A stretch of 64,000 nt of DNA from Actinocorallia herbida (lineage in GTDB: Bacteria > Actinomycetota > Actinomycetes > Streptosporangiales > Streptosporangiaceae), in assembly GCF_003751225.1 (NCBI RefSeq), contig NZ_RJKE01000001.1:9486001-9550000 (forward strand). Reading direction: 5' to 3'. Under the pieces are notes generated by a model. It saw nothing but the letters and a program-made list of their open reading frames with translations, was not told the DNA's origin and searched no databases. Positions 15,424 through 24,069 of this stretch are shown piece by piece. Positions within the stretch are counted from its first letter, which is position 1. Each line of letters begins with the position of its first letter. A program made the translations under genes and the position numbers.

Positions 15424-17061
15424 TCAGAGTTCGGTGATCTTGCCTGCTTCGACGTGGAGGGTGCGGGTGGTTTCGACCGCGGTGAGCATGCGGCGGTCGT
15501 GGGTGACGAGGAGGAGGGTGCCGGGGTAGGTGGAGAGGGCGGATTCGAGTTGTTCGATCGCCTGGAGGTCCAGGTGGTTGGTGGGTTCGTCGAGGACGAG
15601 GAGATTGACGCCGCGGGCTTGGAGGAGGGCCAGGGCGGCTCGGGTGCGTTCGCCGGGGGAGAGGGTGGCCGAGGGGCGGGTGACGTGGTCGGCCTTGAGG
15701 GCGAACTTGGCGAGGAGGGTGCGGGCGTCGGCCGGGGAGAGGTCGGGGACGTGGGCGCGGAAGGCGTCGAGCAGAGGGGCACCGGTCTCGAAGAGGCGAC
15801 GGGCCTGGTCGACCTCGCCCACGACGACGCCGGGGCCCAGCGACGCGGAGCCCTCGTCCGGGGTGAGCCGGCCCAGGAGGACGGCCAGGAGGGTGGATTT
15901 GCCCGCGCCGTTCGGGCCGGTGATGGCGACCCGCTCGGCCCAGCCGATCTCCAGCGTGACCGGGCCGAGGGTGAAGCCGCCGCGGCGCACGACCGCGTCG
16001 CGGGCGGTCGCGGTGACGGCGCCGGAGCGCGGGGCCGCCGCGATCTCCATGCGCAGCTCCCACTCCTTGCGCGGCTCGGCGACCTCGTCCAGCCGCTCGA
16101 TCGCGCGCTCGGTCTGCCGCGCCTTGGCGGCCTGCTTCTCGCTGGTCTCCGCGCGGTGCCGCTTGCCGATCTTGTCGTTGTCGGGGGCCTTGCGGCGGGC
16201 GTTGCGCACGCCCTTGTCCATCCAGTTGCGCTGCTGGACCGCGCGGTCCTTGAGCGAGCCGAGCTTGTCGGCGTACTCCTCGTAGTCGGCGCGGGCGTGC
16301 CGCCGCGCGATCTCCCGCTCGGCGAGGTAGGCCTCGTAGCCGCCGCCGTAGACGTTGATCTGCTGCTGGTGCAGATCGAGTTCGACGACGCGGTCGACGG
16401 TCCTGGCGAGGAACTCCCGGTCGTGGCTGACCAGGACGGTGGCCGCGCGCAGGCCCGTCACGAACTTCTCCAGCCGCTCCAGGCCGTCGAGATCGAGGTC
16501 GTTGGTGGGCTCGTCGAGCAGGAAGACGTCGTAGCGGCTGAGGAGAAGGCTCGCCAGACCCGCGCGGGCGGCCTGCCCACCGGACAGCGAGGTCATCTCC
16601 TGGTCGAGGCCGACCGACAGGCCGAGGTCCGCGGCGACCTCCTCGGCGCGCTCGTCGAGATCGGCGCCCCCGAGCGCCAGCCAGCGCTCCAAGGCCGCCG
16701 CGTACTCTTCGTCGGCCCCCGGCTCACCCGCGCTGAACCGCTCGGTGGCGGCGTCGAACGCGGCCTGCGCCTCGGCGACTCCGGTACGCCGCGCGAGGAA
16801 GCCCCGCACGCTCTCGCCCGCCCTGCGCTCGGGCTCCTGTGGCAGATAACCGACCGTGGCATGCGCCGGATTGACCCGCACCGAGCCCTCCTCCGCGGGC
16901 AGCTCCCCCGCGAGCGTGCGCAGCAGAGTGCTCTTGCCGGCCCCGTTCACCCCGACGAGTCCGACGACCTCCCCGGGCGCCACCACAAGATCCATCCCCG
17001 AGAACAGCGCCCGGTCCCCATGCCCCGCCGCCAGCCCCTTCACCACGATCGTCGCGCTCAT
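15424..17061 (-). CDS. ABC-F family ATPase
   Basis: The 545-residue protein has two ABC nucleotide-binding domains and no membrane segment. Domain 1: Walker A GVNGAGKST near residue 40, signature LSGGQ near 160, Walker B VFLLDEPTNDLD near 180. Domain 2: GPNGAGKST near 360, a divergent signature LSPGE, and LLVLDEPTNHLD. Between them is the charged linker typical of ABC-F proteins (RNWMDKGVRNARRKAPDNDK), which reaches into the ribosomal P/E-site region. Members act as translation factors or protect ribosomes from antibiotics. Start at ATG 17061; the frame extends upstream across the tRNA region without a start signal. Which type (Uup-like or resistance) cannot be decided from sequence alone. 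Confidence 0.92.
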   Translation of the reverse strand: MSATIVVKGLAAGHGDRALFSGMDLVVAPGEVVGLVGVNGAGKSTLLRTLAGELPAEEGSVRVNPAHATVGYLPQEPERRAGESVRGFLARRTGVAEAQAAFDAATERFSAGEPGADEEYAAALERWLALGGADLDERAEEVAADLGLSVGLDQEMTSLSGGQAARAGLASLLLSRYDVFLLDEPTNDLDLDGLERLEKFVTGLRAATVLVSHDREFLARTVDRVVELDLHQQQINVYGGGYEAYLAEREIARRHARADYEEYADKLGSLKDRAVQQRNWMDKGVRNARRKAPDNDKIGKRHRAETSEKQAAKARQTERAIERLDEVAEPRKEWELRMEIAAAPRSGAVTATARDAVVRRGGFTLGPVTLEIGWAERVAITGPNGAGKSTLLAVLLGRLTPDEGSASLGPGVVVGEVDQARRLFETGAPLLDAFRAHVPDLSPADARTLLAKFALKADHVTRPSATLSPGERTRAALALLQARGVNLLVLDEPTNHLDLQAIEQLESALSTYPGTLLLVTHDRRMLTAVETTRTLHVEAGKITEL

Positions 17062-17150
17062 GCCCGGAACGCTACCCGCCCCCCGAACATCCCGCCCACA
17101 CCCCTGTGGACAACCCCGCCCCCCAGCCGTCCGGCCCACAACCGACGAGC

Positions 17151-17182
17151 GGGTCATGCGGGACCCGAACCCACGACCAACG
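17151..17182 (-). repeat. Degenerate second copy of tRNA-Lys 3' end
   Basis: Plus-strand GGGTCATGCGGGAC and the following CGAACCCACGACC align with the acceptor/T-arm end of the tRNA-Lys at 17296-17327 with 27 of 32 identical positions. It lies about 145 bp downstream of the tRNA in the same orientation. This is a partial tRNA, either an old tandem copy or a relict attachment site of an integrated element. Confidence 0.6.
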
Positions 17183-17252
17183 CAACAGGCGTCTCCGCCT
17201 TCCCCCCGCGAACACGTCCGACGCTCGGCCCTCAGTAGAGGGACGGATGACG

Positions 17253-17286
17253 AACGCCCCGCGGACGATGTCGTCCGCGGGGCGTT
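17253..17286 (-). terminator. Perfect 16-bp hairpin after tRNA-Lys
   Basis: AACGCCCCGCGGACGA (17253-17268) and TCGTCCGCGGGGCGTT (17271-17286) form a perfect 16-bp stem with a 2-nt loop, beginning 5 nt downstream of the tRNA CCA end. Likely the tRNA terminator. Confidence 0.8.
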
Positions 17287-17291
17287 TGCGC

Positions 17292-17366
17292 TGGTGGGTC
17301 GTGTGGGACTCGAACCCACAACCTACGGATTAAAAGTCCGGAGCTCTGCCATTGAGCTAACGACCC
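17292..17366 (-). tRNA. tRNA-Lys (anticodon UUU), with encoded CCA
   Basis: The minus strand starts GGGTCGT at 17366 and ends ACGACCC plus discriminator A at 17295, with CCA at 17292-17294. The anticodon loop reads CTTTTAA within GGACTTTTAATCC, giving UUU. The T-loop GTTCGAGTC and a 7-bp acceptor stem are intact. Confidence 0.95.
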
Positions 17367-17427
17367 GTCGAGCATCATACCGATCTCGCCTCGGTCGGTG
17401 GCAGTGGATTGTTCCGGAGGGGTGGGG

Positions 17428-18153
17428 TCAGGACTTGAGGGCCTCGATGAAGGCGGTGATGCGGGCCTCGGTGGCGTCCTTGGTGACGCCCGCGGAGTGG
17501 AGGGGGCCGGTGCCGTCCTCGACCTCGAGGAGGGCCAGGAGGACGTGCTCGGTGCCGATGTAGTTGTGGCCGAGGCGGAGGGCCTCGCGGAAGGTGAGCT
17601 CCAGGACCTTCTTGGACTGGGCGTCGTAGGGGATGAGTTCGGGCACCTCCGGGACGGCCGGGGGAAGGGTGGCGGTGAGGGCGGCGCGCACGGAGTCGGG
17701 CGTGACGCCCTGCTCGACGATCGCCTTGGCCGCGAGGGCCTGCGGTTCGGCGAGGAGCCCGAGGGCCAGGTGCGCGGGCAGCATCTCGGCGTTGCCCGCC
17801 CGGTGCGCCTCGTGCATGGCGGCCATCAGGGTGTTCTTGGCGCGCGGGGTGAACCGCTCGAAGCCCTGGCTGAGGTCCAGCGGCTCGTCATCGGGCTTGG
17901 TCACGAACCGCTTCTGCGCCGCCTGCTTGCTGACGCCCATGCTCCGCCCGATCTCCGTCCAGGACGCGCCGGAGCGGCGGGCCTGGTCGACGAAGTGGCC
18001 GATGAGGTGATCGGCGATCTCGCCGAGGTGCTCCCCGGCGATGACGGCGCTGCGGAGCTGGCCCAGCGCGCCGGCGTCGACCTTCTTGATCGCGTCGATC
18101 AGGTCGTCGAGGCGGACGGGGTACTCGATCTGCACGGGTTCGTTCTCGCTCAT
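17428..18153 (-). CDS. HTH plus Clp N-terminal domain protein
   Basis: The 241-residue protein has an N-terminal region (about 1-85) with a probable helix-turn-helix SWTEIGRSMGVSKQAAQKRF, followed by two Clp-N repeats (about 95-155 and 175-240; FTPRAKNTLMAAMHEA, AHLALGLLAEP, NYIGTEHVLLALL). It lacks any AAA ATPase domain, so it is not a chaperone itself. Clp-N domains bind substrates or adaptors of ClpC. Two perfect palindromes lie between 3 and 47 nt upstream of its ATG, suggesting DNA binding and autoregulation. It is divergently far from other genes and monocistronic. The combined layout occurs in actinomycetes, usually as a hypothetical regulator. ATG 18153 is the only well-placed start. 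Confidence 0.85.
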   Translation of the reverse strand: MSENEPVQIEYPVRLDDLIDAIKKVDAGALGQLRSAVIAGEHLGEIADHLIGHFVDQARRSGASWTEIGRSMGVSKQAAQKRFVTKPDDEPLDLSQGFERFTPRAKNTLMAAMHEAHRAGNAEMLPAHLALGLLAEPQALAAKAIVEQGVTPDSVRAALTATLPPAVPEVPELIPYDAQSKKVLELTFREALRLGHNYIGTEHVLLALLEVEDGTGPLHSAGVTKDATEARITAFIEALKS

Positions 18154-18155
18154 GC

Positions 18156-18172
18156 GTCAACCATAGGTTGAC
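18156..18172. promoter_or_regulatory. Operator palindrome 1 (GTCAACC-N3-GGTTGAC)
   Basis: A perfect 17-bp palindrome directly in front of the HTH/Clp-N gene (2 nt from the ATG). It is the proximal member of a pair with 28-bp centre spacing. Confidence 0.8.
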
Positions 18173-18183
18173 GGACGCACGTC

Positions 18184-18200
18184 GTCAACCTGTGGTTGAC
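18184..18200. promoter_or_regulatory. Operator palindrome 2 (GTCAACC-N3-GGTTGAC)
   Basis: A second perfect copy of the same 7-3-7 palindrome with a different 3-nt centre (TGT in place of ATA). The pair likely binds two dimers of the HTH/Clp-N protein or another regulator. Confidence 0.8.
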
Positions 18201-18240
18201 GCCCGCTCGAAGGGCGTCCCGTGGGCCTCCTGGGGCGCGC

Positions 18241-18612
18241 TCAGGGGCCGTCCGGCGTCCAGTCCGCGACCAGGCCGAGCAGGCCGGGGAAGCGGGCGTC
18301 GAGGTCCCCGACGCGCACGTGGCTGCGGCGTTCCAGTCCGTACTGGCGCTGCCGGATGAGGCCGGCCTCGCGCAGGGCCTTGAAGTGGTGGGTGAGCGAG
18401 GACTTGGGCCGGTCCAGGCCGAGCCAGCCGCAGGGGTGGTCGAACTCCTCCCGCTCCAGCAGGAGCTTGCGGACGATCCGCAGGCGCAGCGGGTCGCTGA
18501 GCGCGCCCAGCACCGCCTCCAGGCGCAGGTCGGCGACCGTGGGCTCCGGCAGCGGCGCGGGCAGGCCGGGGGGTTCCGGCAGTTCTCTGGCGGCGGTCGC
18601 GGCGGACGGCAT
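18241..18612 (-). CDS. ArsR-family winged-helix regulator
   Basis: This 123-residue protein contains the winged helix typical of ArsR/HTH_20 repressors: LRLEAVLGALSDPLRLRIVRKLLL, then LDRPKSSLTHHFKALREAGLIRQRQYG (about residues 30-100). It has no paired Cys metal site, so it probably senses a small molecule. Start at ATG 18612 is 22 nt from a perfect palindrome. The divergent gene at 18715 is an MFS exporter, so the usual reading is a repressor of that exporter and of itself. The C-terminus ends at SHVRVGDLDARFPGL with no extra domain. Confidence 0.9.
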   Translation of the reverse strand: MPSAATAARELPEPPGLPAPLPEPTVADLRLEAVLGALSDPLRLRIVRKLLLEREEFDHPCGWLGLDRPKSSLTHHFKALREAGLIRQRQYGLERRSHVRVGDLDARFPGLLGLVADWTPDGP

Positions 18613-18633
18613 GGACGGCTCCTGTCGTGAAAT

Positions 18634-18659
18634 CGCTGTACGAGTCCAATCGTACAGCG
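18634..18659. promoter_or_regulatory. Operator palindrome between arsR-like and MFS genes
   Basis: CGCTGTACG (18634-18642) and CGTACAGCG (18651-18659) form a perfect 9-bp inverted repeat with 8-nt centre. Related CGTAC elements recur at 18679 and 18699. Likely binding site of the adjacent ArsR-type repressor. Confidence 0.7.
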
Positions 18660-18714
18660 TGTTATGTTCGACTCCGTTCGTACTAGTTCGAGTTATCTCG
18701 TACAAGGAGCGCCC

Positions 18715-19947
18715 ATGCCTGAGACTTCGACCTTGCCAGGAGCGCCCGCACGGTCCGTGCCGACCCGGTGGGTCTGGCTGGCGGCCTGGCCGGTCACCGC
18801 GGTCTTCGTGCTGTCCAACGCCGCGACCCCGCTCTACGTGCTGTGGCAGCGCGACCTCGGCTTCTCCAAGGGCATGCTGACCGTGATCTTCGCCGCCTAC
18901 ATCGTCGGCCTGCTCGGCTCGCTGCTCGTCTCCGGCGTGCTGTCCGACCGGATCGGCCGGGCCCGGGTACTGCTGCCCGCGCTCGGCCTCGCCCTCGCCG
19001 CCTGCGCCGCCTTCGCCACGGCGCCCGGCGTGGCCGCGCTGATCGTGGCCCGGCTCTTCACCGGCATCGCCGTGGGCGCGGTCGTCTCGGCCGGAATGGC
19101 GGCCGTCACCGACGTGGCGGGCCCGGACCGCAAGCGCCTCGCCGCGCTCCTGGCGTCCTGCTCGATGGTCTTCGGCGCGGGGTTGGGACCGCTCCTGGCG
19201 GGGGTGCTGTCGGAGACCCTGCCCGGCCCGACCGTCACGGTCTTCGTTGTGGAAGCCGTCCTCCTGGCCACCGCCATGGTGGTCGTCCTGCGCATGCCCT
19301 TGCCTCGGCCCGCCTCGACGGGAGGCGAGTCGACGTGGGTGCGTTTCCCGCGCGTCCCGAGTGACAGCAGAAGGCACCTCGTCCTGGGCATCGCGGTCTT
19401 CGCGCCGGGCATCACCGCGACGTCGTTCGTGCTGTCCCTCGGCCCCTCCCTGCTCTCCGGGCTGCTCGGCAGCACCAGCCGGGTGGTCGCCGGGGCGATG
19501 GCGTTCGCGATGTTCCTGTCCGCCACCGCGGTCCAGTTCGCCGTGCAGAGGATGAGCCGCCTCGACGTGCTCCTGGCGGGGGCCGGAAGCACCGTAGGCG
19601 CCCTGGCCTTCCTGATCGCCGCGGTGCACACCGCGTCGGTCCCGCTGCTCGTCGCCGCGGCGCTGCTCGCCGGGGCGGGCCAGGGCATGGGCCAGTTGGG
19701 CGGGCTGTCCCTGCTCAACTCCGGCGTCCCGCCACGGCGCCTGGCCGAGGCCAACGCCGCGCTCAACGTGGGCGGCTATGTGCCGGCCGGAATCCTGCCC
19801 GTCGCCGCGGGGTACCTCAGCGACGCGAGCGGCCTGGCCGTCGGCGCCACCGCCTTCGGCGCCGTGCTGATGGCCCTGGCGGTGGTCGGCGGAGGGCTGG
19901 TCCTGAGCGCCCGAGGCCGGACGGGGGAGGCCGCCGTCCCGAGGTGA
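18715..19947 (+). CDS. MFS transporter (drug/proton antiporter type)
   Basis: The 410-residue protein has about 12 hydrophobic segments and the MFS motif A GVLSDRIGRARVLLPAL between helices 2 and 3; residues LDVLLAGAGS mark the pseudo-repeat in the second half. It is the divergent partner of an ArsR-type regulator, so export of a small toxic compound is likely. Start at ATG 18715 is preceded by AAGGAG. The upstream frame (17 codons more) runs into the operator and is not used. Substrate unknown. Confidence 0.88.
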   Translation: MPETSTLPGAPARSVPTRWVWLAAWPVTAVFVLSNAATPLYVLWQRDLGFSKGMLTVIFAAYIVGLLGSLLVSGVLSDRIGRARVLLPALGLALAACAAFATAPGVAALIVARLFTGIAVGAVVSAGMAAVTDVAGPDRKRLAALLASCSMVFGAGLGPLLAGVLSETLPGPTVTVFVVEAVLLATAMVVVLRMPLPRPASTGGESTWVRFPRVPSDSRRHLVLGIAVFAPGITATSFVLSLGPSLLSGLLGSTSRVVAGAMAFAMFLSATAVQFAVQRMSRLDVLLAGAGSTVGALAFLIAAVHTASVPLLVAAALLAGAGQGMGQLGGLSLLNSGVPPRRLAEANAALNVGGYVPAGILPVAAGYLSDASGLAVGATAFGAVLMALAVVGGGLVLSARGRTGEAAVPR

Positions 19948-20122
19948 CCGGGCAAGGTGACCGGCAAGGGGTTCGACCTGGAGAAAGCCCCCCGGCCTCG
20001 CCTGATCAAGGGCCCGGACGTATGGGAAGCGTCAGGGCAAGGGCCGGGGGCGATCATGCCGGGATTGCGCGGAAGATGCCCGGGGTAGGGCCGGACTGAC
20101 GGACTCGCGGGGGGAGTACGGC

Positions 20123-21436
20123 ATGGTGCGAGCACGGGTCGCGGAGCTGATGGGCAGGGCTAGACGCGATCTGGAGGAGTTGGTCGCGTTCCGGTCTGTG
20201 GCCGACGTCCGGCAGTTCCCCGAGGAGGAGTGCCTGGAGGCCGCTCGTTGGACGGCCGACGCGTTCACCGAGGCGGGCGTGCCGTGCAAGCTCCGTGAGA
20301 CGCCCGACGGGAGCCACGCCGTCGTAGGGCACCGGCCGGGGCCCGAAGGGGCGCCGACCGTCCTTCTGTACGCCCACTACGACGTGCAACCGCCCGGCGA
20401 AGGGTGGACGACGGACCCGTGGCGGCTGACGGAGCGCGACGGCCGCTGGTACGGGCGGGGGGCGGCGGACTGCAAGGGCAACCTCGTCATGCACCTCACC
20501 GCCTTGCGCGCCGTGGAACCGGCCGTGGGGGTCAAGGTCGTCATCGAGGGAAGCGAAGAGCAGGGCACGGGCGGTCTAGAGAGGCTGCTCGCCTACGACC
20601 CGGAACTGTTCGAGGCGGACGCCATCGTCATCGCGGACACGGGCAACGCCGCGGTGGGCATCCCCACCTTCACGACGAGCCTTCGCGGCCGCGCCGGCCT
20701 CGTCGTCACGGTGACGACGATGGAGAGCGCCCTGCACTCGGGGACCGTCGGAGGGGCCGCGCCGGACGCGCTCGCCGCGCTCATCCACACGCTGGGGACG
20801 CTCCGGGACGCCGCGGGCAACACCACGATCCGCGGATTGAAGGCCGACCAGCGCTGGCAGGGCGCGCCCTACCCGCTGGAGCGGTTCCGGCAGGACGCGG
20901 GCATCCTCGACGGCGTCGGGGTCGCGGGCACCGGGACGGTCTCGGACATGCTGTGGGCCAGACCCGCGCTCACCGTGCTCGGCATCGACTGCCCGCCCGT
21001 CGTCGGGTCGACCGCGTCGGTGCAGGCCACCGCGCGCGCCCGCCTGAACCTGCGGGTCCCGCCGGGCATCGACCCCGCCGCGGCCTGCGACGCACTGGTC
21101 GCGCACCTCCACGCGGCGGCGCCCTGGCACGCCAGGGTCGAGATCGAGACCGAAGGGGTCGGCAGCCCCTTCCTCGCCCGTACCGGAGGCCGTGCCTACA
21201 CGACGATGACGGCGGCGCTGTGCGAGGCCTATGGCAAGAAGGTCGCCACGATGGGGGACGGAGCGTCCATCCCTCTGTGCCCCGCCTTGCATCGGACGTT
21301 CCCCAAGGCGGAGATCATGCTGATAGGCGTGGAGGAGCCTGCGGCCCGCATCCACGCGCCCGACGAGAGCGTCGACCCGTCGGAGATCGCGAACCTGGCC
21401 GTCGCCGAGGCGCTCTTCCTGCGCGACTACACCTGA
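20123..21436 (+). CDS. M20 family dipeptidase
   Basis: The 437-residue di-zinc peptidase resembles the M20 dipeptidases of actinomycetes (PepV/CNDP-like). Seen: YAHYDVQPPGEGW with zinc ligands H85 and D87, the bridging Asp in GRGAADCKGN, the general-base EGSEEQG, a dimerisation/lid domain with HSG (TMESALHSGTVGG) and the last zinc His in ARIHAPDESV. It would cleave dipeptides in the cytoplasm. ATG 20123 is preceded by GGGGGGAG. It stands alone, converging on dapD 28 nt away. It shares only the M20 fold with the peptidase at 1025. Confidence 0.92.
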   Translation: MVRARVAELMGRARRDLEELVAFRSVADVRQFPEEECLEAARWTADAFTEAGVPCKLRETPDGSHAVVGHRPGPEGAPTVLLYAHYDVQPPGEGWTTDPWRLTERDGRWYGRGAADCKGNLVMHLTALRAVEPAVGVKVVIEGSEEQGTGGLERLLAYDPELFEADAIVIADTGNAAVGIPTFTTSLRGRAGLVVTVTTMESALHSGTVGGAAPDALAALIHTLGTLRDAAGNTTIRGLKADQRWQGAPYPLERFRQDAGILDGVGVAGTGTVSDMLWARPALTVLGIDCPPVVGSTASVQATARARLNLRVPPGIDPAAACDALVAHLHAAAPWHARVEIETEGVGSPFLARTGGRAYTTMTAALCEAYGKKVATMGDGASIPLCPALHRTFPKAEIMLIGVEEPAARIHAPDESVDPSEIANLAVAEALFLRDYT

Positions 21437-21464
21437 AGAGCGCCCCGGTGAACCGTCCTACGGC

Positions 21465-22427
21465 CTAGTTCGCATGCAGCGCCTCGTTGAGGCCGCCCCA
21501 CGTGCCCTTGCGGGGGACGACCTCGACGGCGCCGGACTGCGAGTTGCGGCGGAACAGGACCCCGTTCGCGCCGGACAGCTCCAGGGCCTTGACGACCTTG
21601 CCGTCCGGCAGCGTCACCCGGGTGCCCGCCGTGACGTACAGGCCCGCCTCGACGACCGAGTCGTCGCCGAGCGAGATGCCGACGCCGGAGTTGGCGCCGA
21701 GCAGGCAGCGCTCGCCGAGCGAGATGATCTGCTTGCCGCCGCCCGAGAGGGTGCCCATGATCGACGCGCCGCCGCCGACGTCGCTGCCGTCGCCGACGAG
21801 GACCCCGGCGCTGATCCGGCCCTCGACCATGGACGCGCCGAGCGTCCCCGCGTTGAAGTTGACGAAGCCCTCGTGCATCACGGTCGTGCCGGAAGCCAGG
21901 TGGGCGCCTAGGCGGACCCTGTCGGCGTCGGCGATACGGACGCCGGAGGGGGCGACGTAGTCCGTCATCCGGGGGAACTTGTCGATCCCGTACACGGACA
22001 GGTGCCCGCCTTCGGCGCGCACGGCGAGCCGGGCGGCTTCGAGCCGCTCGGGCAGCACCGGCCCGGCGGACGTCCAGGCGACGTTCGCCAGGAGGCCGAA
22101 GACGCCGTCCAGGCTGAGGCCGTGCGGCCGGACCAGGCGGGCGCTCAGCAGGTGCAGGCGCAGGTACACGTCATGGGCGTCGACGGGGGCGTCGGCCAGC
22201 GACGCGATGACGGTGCGGACCGCGACGACCTTCACCCCGCGCCGCGCGTCGGTACGGACCGCCGCGGCGAGGTCGCCCGCTTCGGCGCCCTCCAGGACGA
22301 CGGTCCCGGCCGGACCCGAGGGCTCGGCGAGGGAGGGGGCGGGGAACCAGGTGTCGAGCACGGTCCCGTCTTCGGCGATGGTGGCAAGACCGACGGCTGC
22401 GGCGCCGGAGGAAGTTACAGAGCTCAC
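21465..22427 (-). CDS. dapD: Tetrahydrodipicolinate N-succinyltransferase
   Basis: The 320-residue protein matches actinobacterial DapD, which transfers succinyl from succinyl-CoA to tetrahydrodipicolinate in the lysine/meso-diaminopimelate pathway. The C-terminal half is a left-handed beta-helix with hexapeptide repeats ([44 protein letters not shown]). The conserved [14 protein letters not shown] and SQSGAVEV segments are present. GTG 22427 is the best start; the long frame upstream overlaps the acyl-CoA dehydrogenase gene out of frame. It forms a same-strand pair with that gene, with a 59-nt gap. Confidence 0.95.
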   Translation of the reverse strand: MSSVTSSGAAAVGLATIAEDGTVLDTWFPAPSLAEPSGPAGTVVLEGAEAGDLAAAVRTDARRGVKVVAVRTVIASLADAPVDAHDVYLRLHLLSARLVRPHGLSLDGVFGLLANVAWTSAGPVLPERLEAARLAVRAEGGHLSVYGIDKFPRMTDYVAPSGVRIADADRVRLGAHLASGTTVMHEGFVNFNAGTLGASMVEGRISAGVLVGDGSDVGGGASIMGTLSGGGKQIISLGERCLLGANSGVGISLGDDSVVEAGLYVTAGTRVTLPDGKVVKALELSGANGVLFRRNSQSGAVEVVPRKGTWGGLNEALHAN

Positions 22428-22486
22428 GGGCCCAGGGTAGTGAACTCCGGAGGCGGCGAAGGCCCCGGTCCGGCTTGCCCCGGCCG

Positions 22487-23641
22487 TCAGCCGCGGTAGG
22501 CGGAGATCCCGGTGATCGCCTCGCCGAGCACCAGAGTGTGGATCTCCTGGGTGCCCTCGTAGGTGAGCACGGACTCCAGGTTGTTGGCGTGGCGCAGGAC
22601 GGGGTACTCCAGGGTGACGCCGTTCGCGCCCAGGATCGTCCTGGCCTGCCGGGCGACGTCCAGGGCGGCGCGGACGTTGGCGAGCTTGCCGAACGAGACC
22701 TGCTGCGAGGTGACCTTCCCCGCGTCCTTGAGCCGGCCGATGTGGAGCGCGGTGAGCCCGGCCTGCCCCAGGGCCACCTCCATCCACGCGAGCTTCTCCT
22801 GGGTCAGCTGGAAGCCCGCGATGGGCCGGCCGAACTGCTCGCGGGACTTGGCGTAGTCCACGGCGGCCTCGTAGCAGGCCCGTCCGGCGCCTACCGCGCC
22901 GAAGACGATCCCGAACCGCGCCTCCGACAGGCAGCCGAGCGGCGCCTTGAGCCCCTTGGCGTCCGGGAGCAGCGCGTCGGCGGGCAGGCGGACGTCGGCG
23001 AAAGCGAGCTCGGAGGTGACGGACGCGCGCAGCGAGAGCTTCCGCTTGATGTCCGACGTGGTGAACCCCGGGGTGCCCGCGGGCACGAGGAACCCGTTGA
23101 CGCCCTCCTCGGTGCGCGCCCAGACGACGGCCACGTCGGCTACGGAGCCGTTCGTGATCCACATCTTGGCGCCGTTCAGGATCCAGTCGGAGCCGTCGCG
23201 CCGGGCGCGGGTGCGCATCGAGCCGGGGTCGGAGCCGTGGTCGGGCTCGGTCAGGCCGAAGCAGCCGATCAGCTCGCCCGCGGCCATGCCGGGCAGCCAT
23301 CTCTGCTTCTGCTCCTCCGAGCCGTACTTGTGGATCGCCGCCATCGCCAGGGAGCCCTGCACGGACACGAACGAGCGCAGCCCGCTGTCGGCGGCCTCCA
23401 GCTCCCTGCACGCGATCCCGTAGGCGACGGCGCCGGACCCCGCGCAGCCGTAACCCTGAAGGTGCATCCCGAAGAGACCGAGCCCGCCCATGGCCCTGGC
23501 GAGCTCGCGTACGGGGAGGTTCCCGCTTTCGAACCACTCGGCGATGTACGGGTCGACGGCTTCGTTCCGGAAGGCGCGGACCGTATCGCGCACGAGCCTT
23601 TCGTCCTGGGTGAGCTGGTCGTCTACCCGCAGTACGTCCAT
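22487..23641 (-). CDS. Acyl-CoA dehydrogenase, glutaryl-CoA dehydrogenase type
   Basis: The 384-residue FAD enzyme contains the family signature [17 protein letters not shown], the WITNGSVAD block and the catalytic glutamate region [12 protein letters not shown]. The GCFGLTEP...HGSDPGSM pattern is typical of glutaryl-CoA dehydrogenases, which convert glutaryl-CoA to crotonyl-CoA in lysine and tryptophan breakdown. The ATG at 23641 is preceded by GGGAGGAA. It sits upstream of dapD on the same strand. Substrate assignment is inference; a general short-chain acyl-CoA dehydrogenase cannot be ruled out. Confidence 0.9.
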   Translation of the reverse strand: MDVLRVDDQLTQDERLVRDTVRAFRNEAVDPYIAEWFESGNLPVRELARAMGGLGLFGMHLQGYGCAGSGAVAYGIACRELEAADSGLRSFVSVQGSLAMAAIHKYGSEEQKQRWLPGMAAGELIGCFGLTEPDHGSDPGSMRTRARRDGSDWILNGAKMWITNGSVADVAVVWARTEEGVNGFLVPAGTPGFTTSDIKRKLSLRASVTSELAFADVRLPADALLPDAKGLKAPLGCLSEARFGIVFGAVGAGRACYEAAVDYAKSREQFGRPIAGFQLTQEKLAWMEVALGQAGLTALHIGRLKDAGKVTSQQVSFGKLANVRAALDVARQARTILGANGVTLEYPVLRHANNLESVLTYEGTQEIHTLVLGEAITGISAYRG

Positions 23642-23754
23642 GGCGCTTCCTCCCGGAGTGTGACGCCCGCGAGCTTACTCAGGGCGCCTTCTCAGGGTGG
23701 GGTCAGGGACCGCCCCGGATGTGGGCAGGGGCGGCCGGAGGGCACTCTTAAGTC

Positions 23755-24069
23755 ATGACCGCCATTTACCGCAAGACCGACAACAAGATGCTCGCCGGTG
23801 TCTGCGCCGCGATCGCCGAGCGGACCAACCTCGACCTGAACGTCACCCGCCTCGCGATCGCCGGCGTCTCCGTCGTCGGCGCGACCGTGGGCTTCGGCTT
23901 CGCCGTCCCCGTCCTCTACGTCCTCGCCTGGATCCTCGTCCCCGCGCAGGGCGAGGACACCTCCATCGCCCAGCGCTGGTTCAACAAGCCCAAGGTGCAG
24001 GACGCGATGAACAAGGCCTCCGAGGCGATCAAGCAGAACGACCCGCTCAGCAAGAAGAAGGAGCAGTGA
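23755..24069 (+). CDS. PspC domain membrane protein
   Basis: The 104-residue protein has a PspC domain (about 5-62: YRKTDNKMLAGVCAAIAE, then a hydrophobic segment GFGFAVPVLYVLAWILVP). PspC proteins act in envelope stress in E. coli, together with PspA/B; here only the small membrane protein occurs, with a charged C-terminal tail ending KKKEQ. Its last 23 nt overlap the convergent MFS gene. No pspA lies nearby, so its partner is unknown. Confidence 0.9.
   Translation: MTAIYRKTDNKMLAGVCAAIAERTNLDLNVTRLAIAGVSVVGATVGFGFAVPVLYVLAWILVPAQGEDTSIAQRWFNKPKVQDAMNKASEAIKQNDPLSKKKEQ

Noticed and set aside
17106-17563. Plus-strand frames containing CGTRTHDQR and VGLEPTTYGLK
   Set aside because: These are typical false frames across tRNA sequence; they read through tRNA-Lys and its relict, so they are not proteins.
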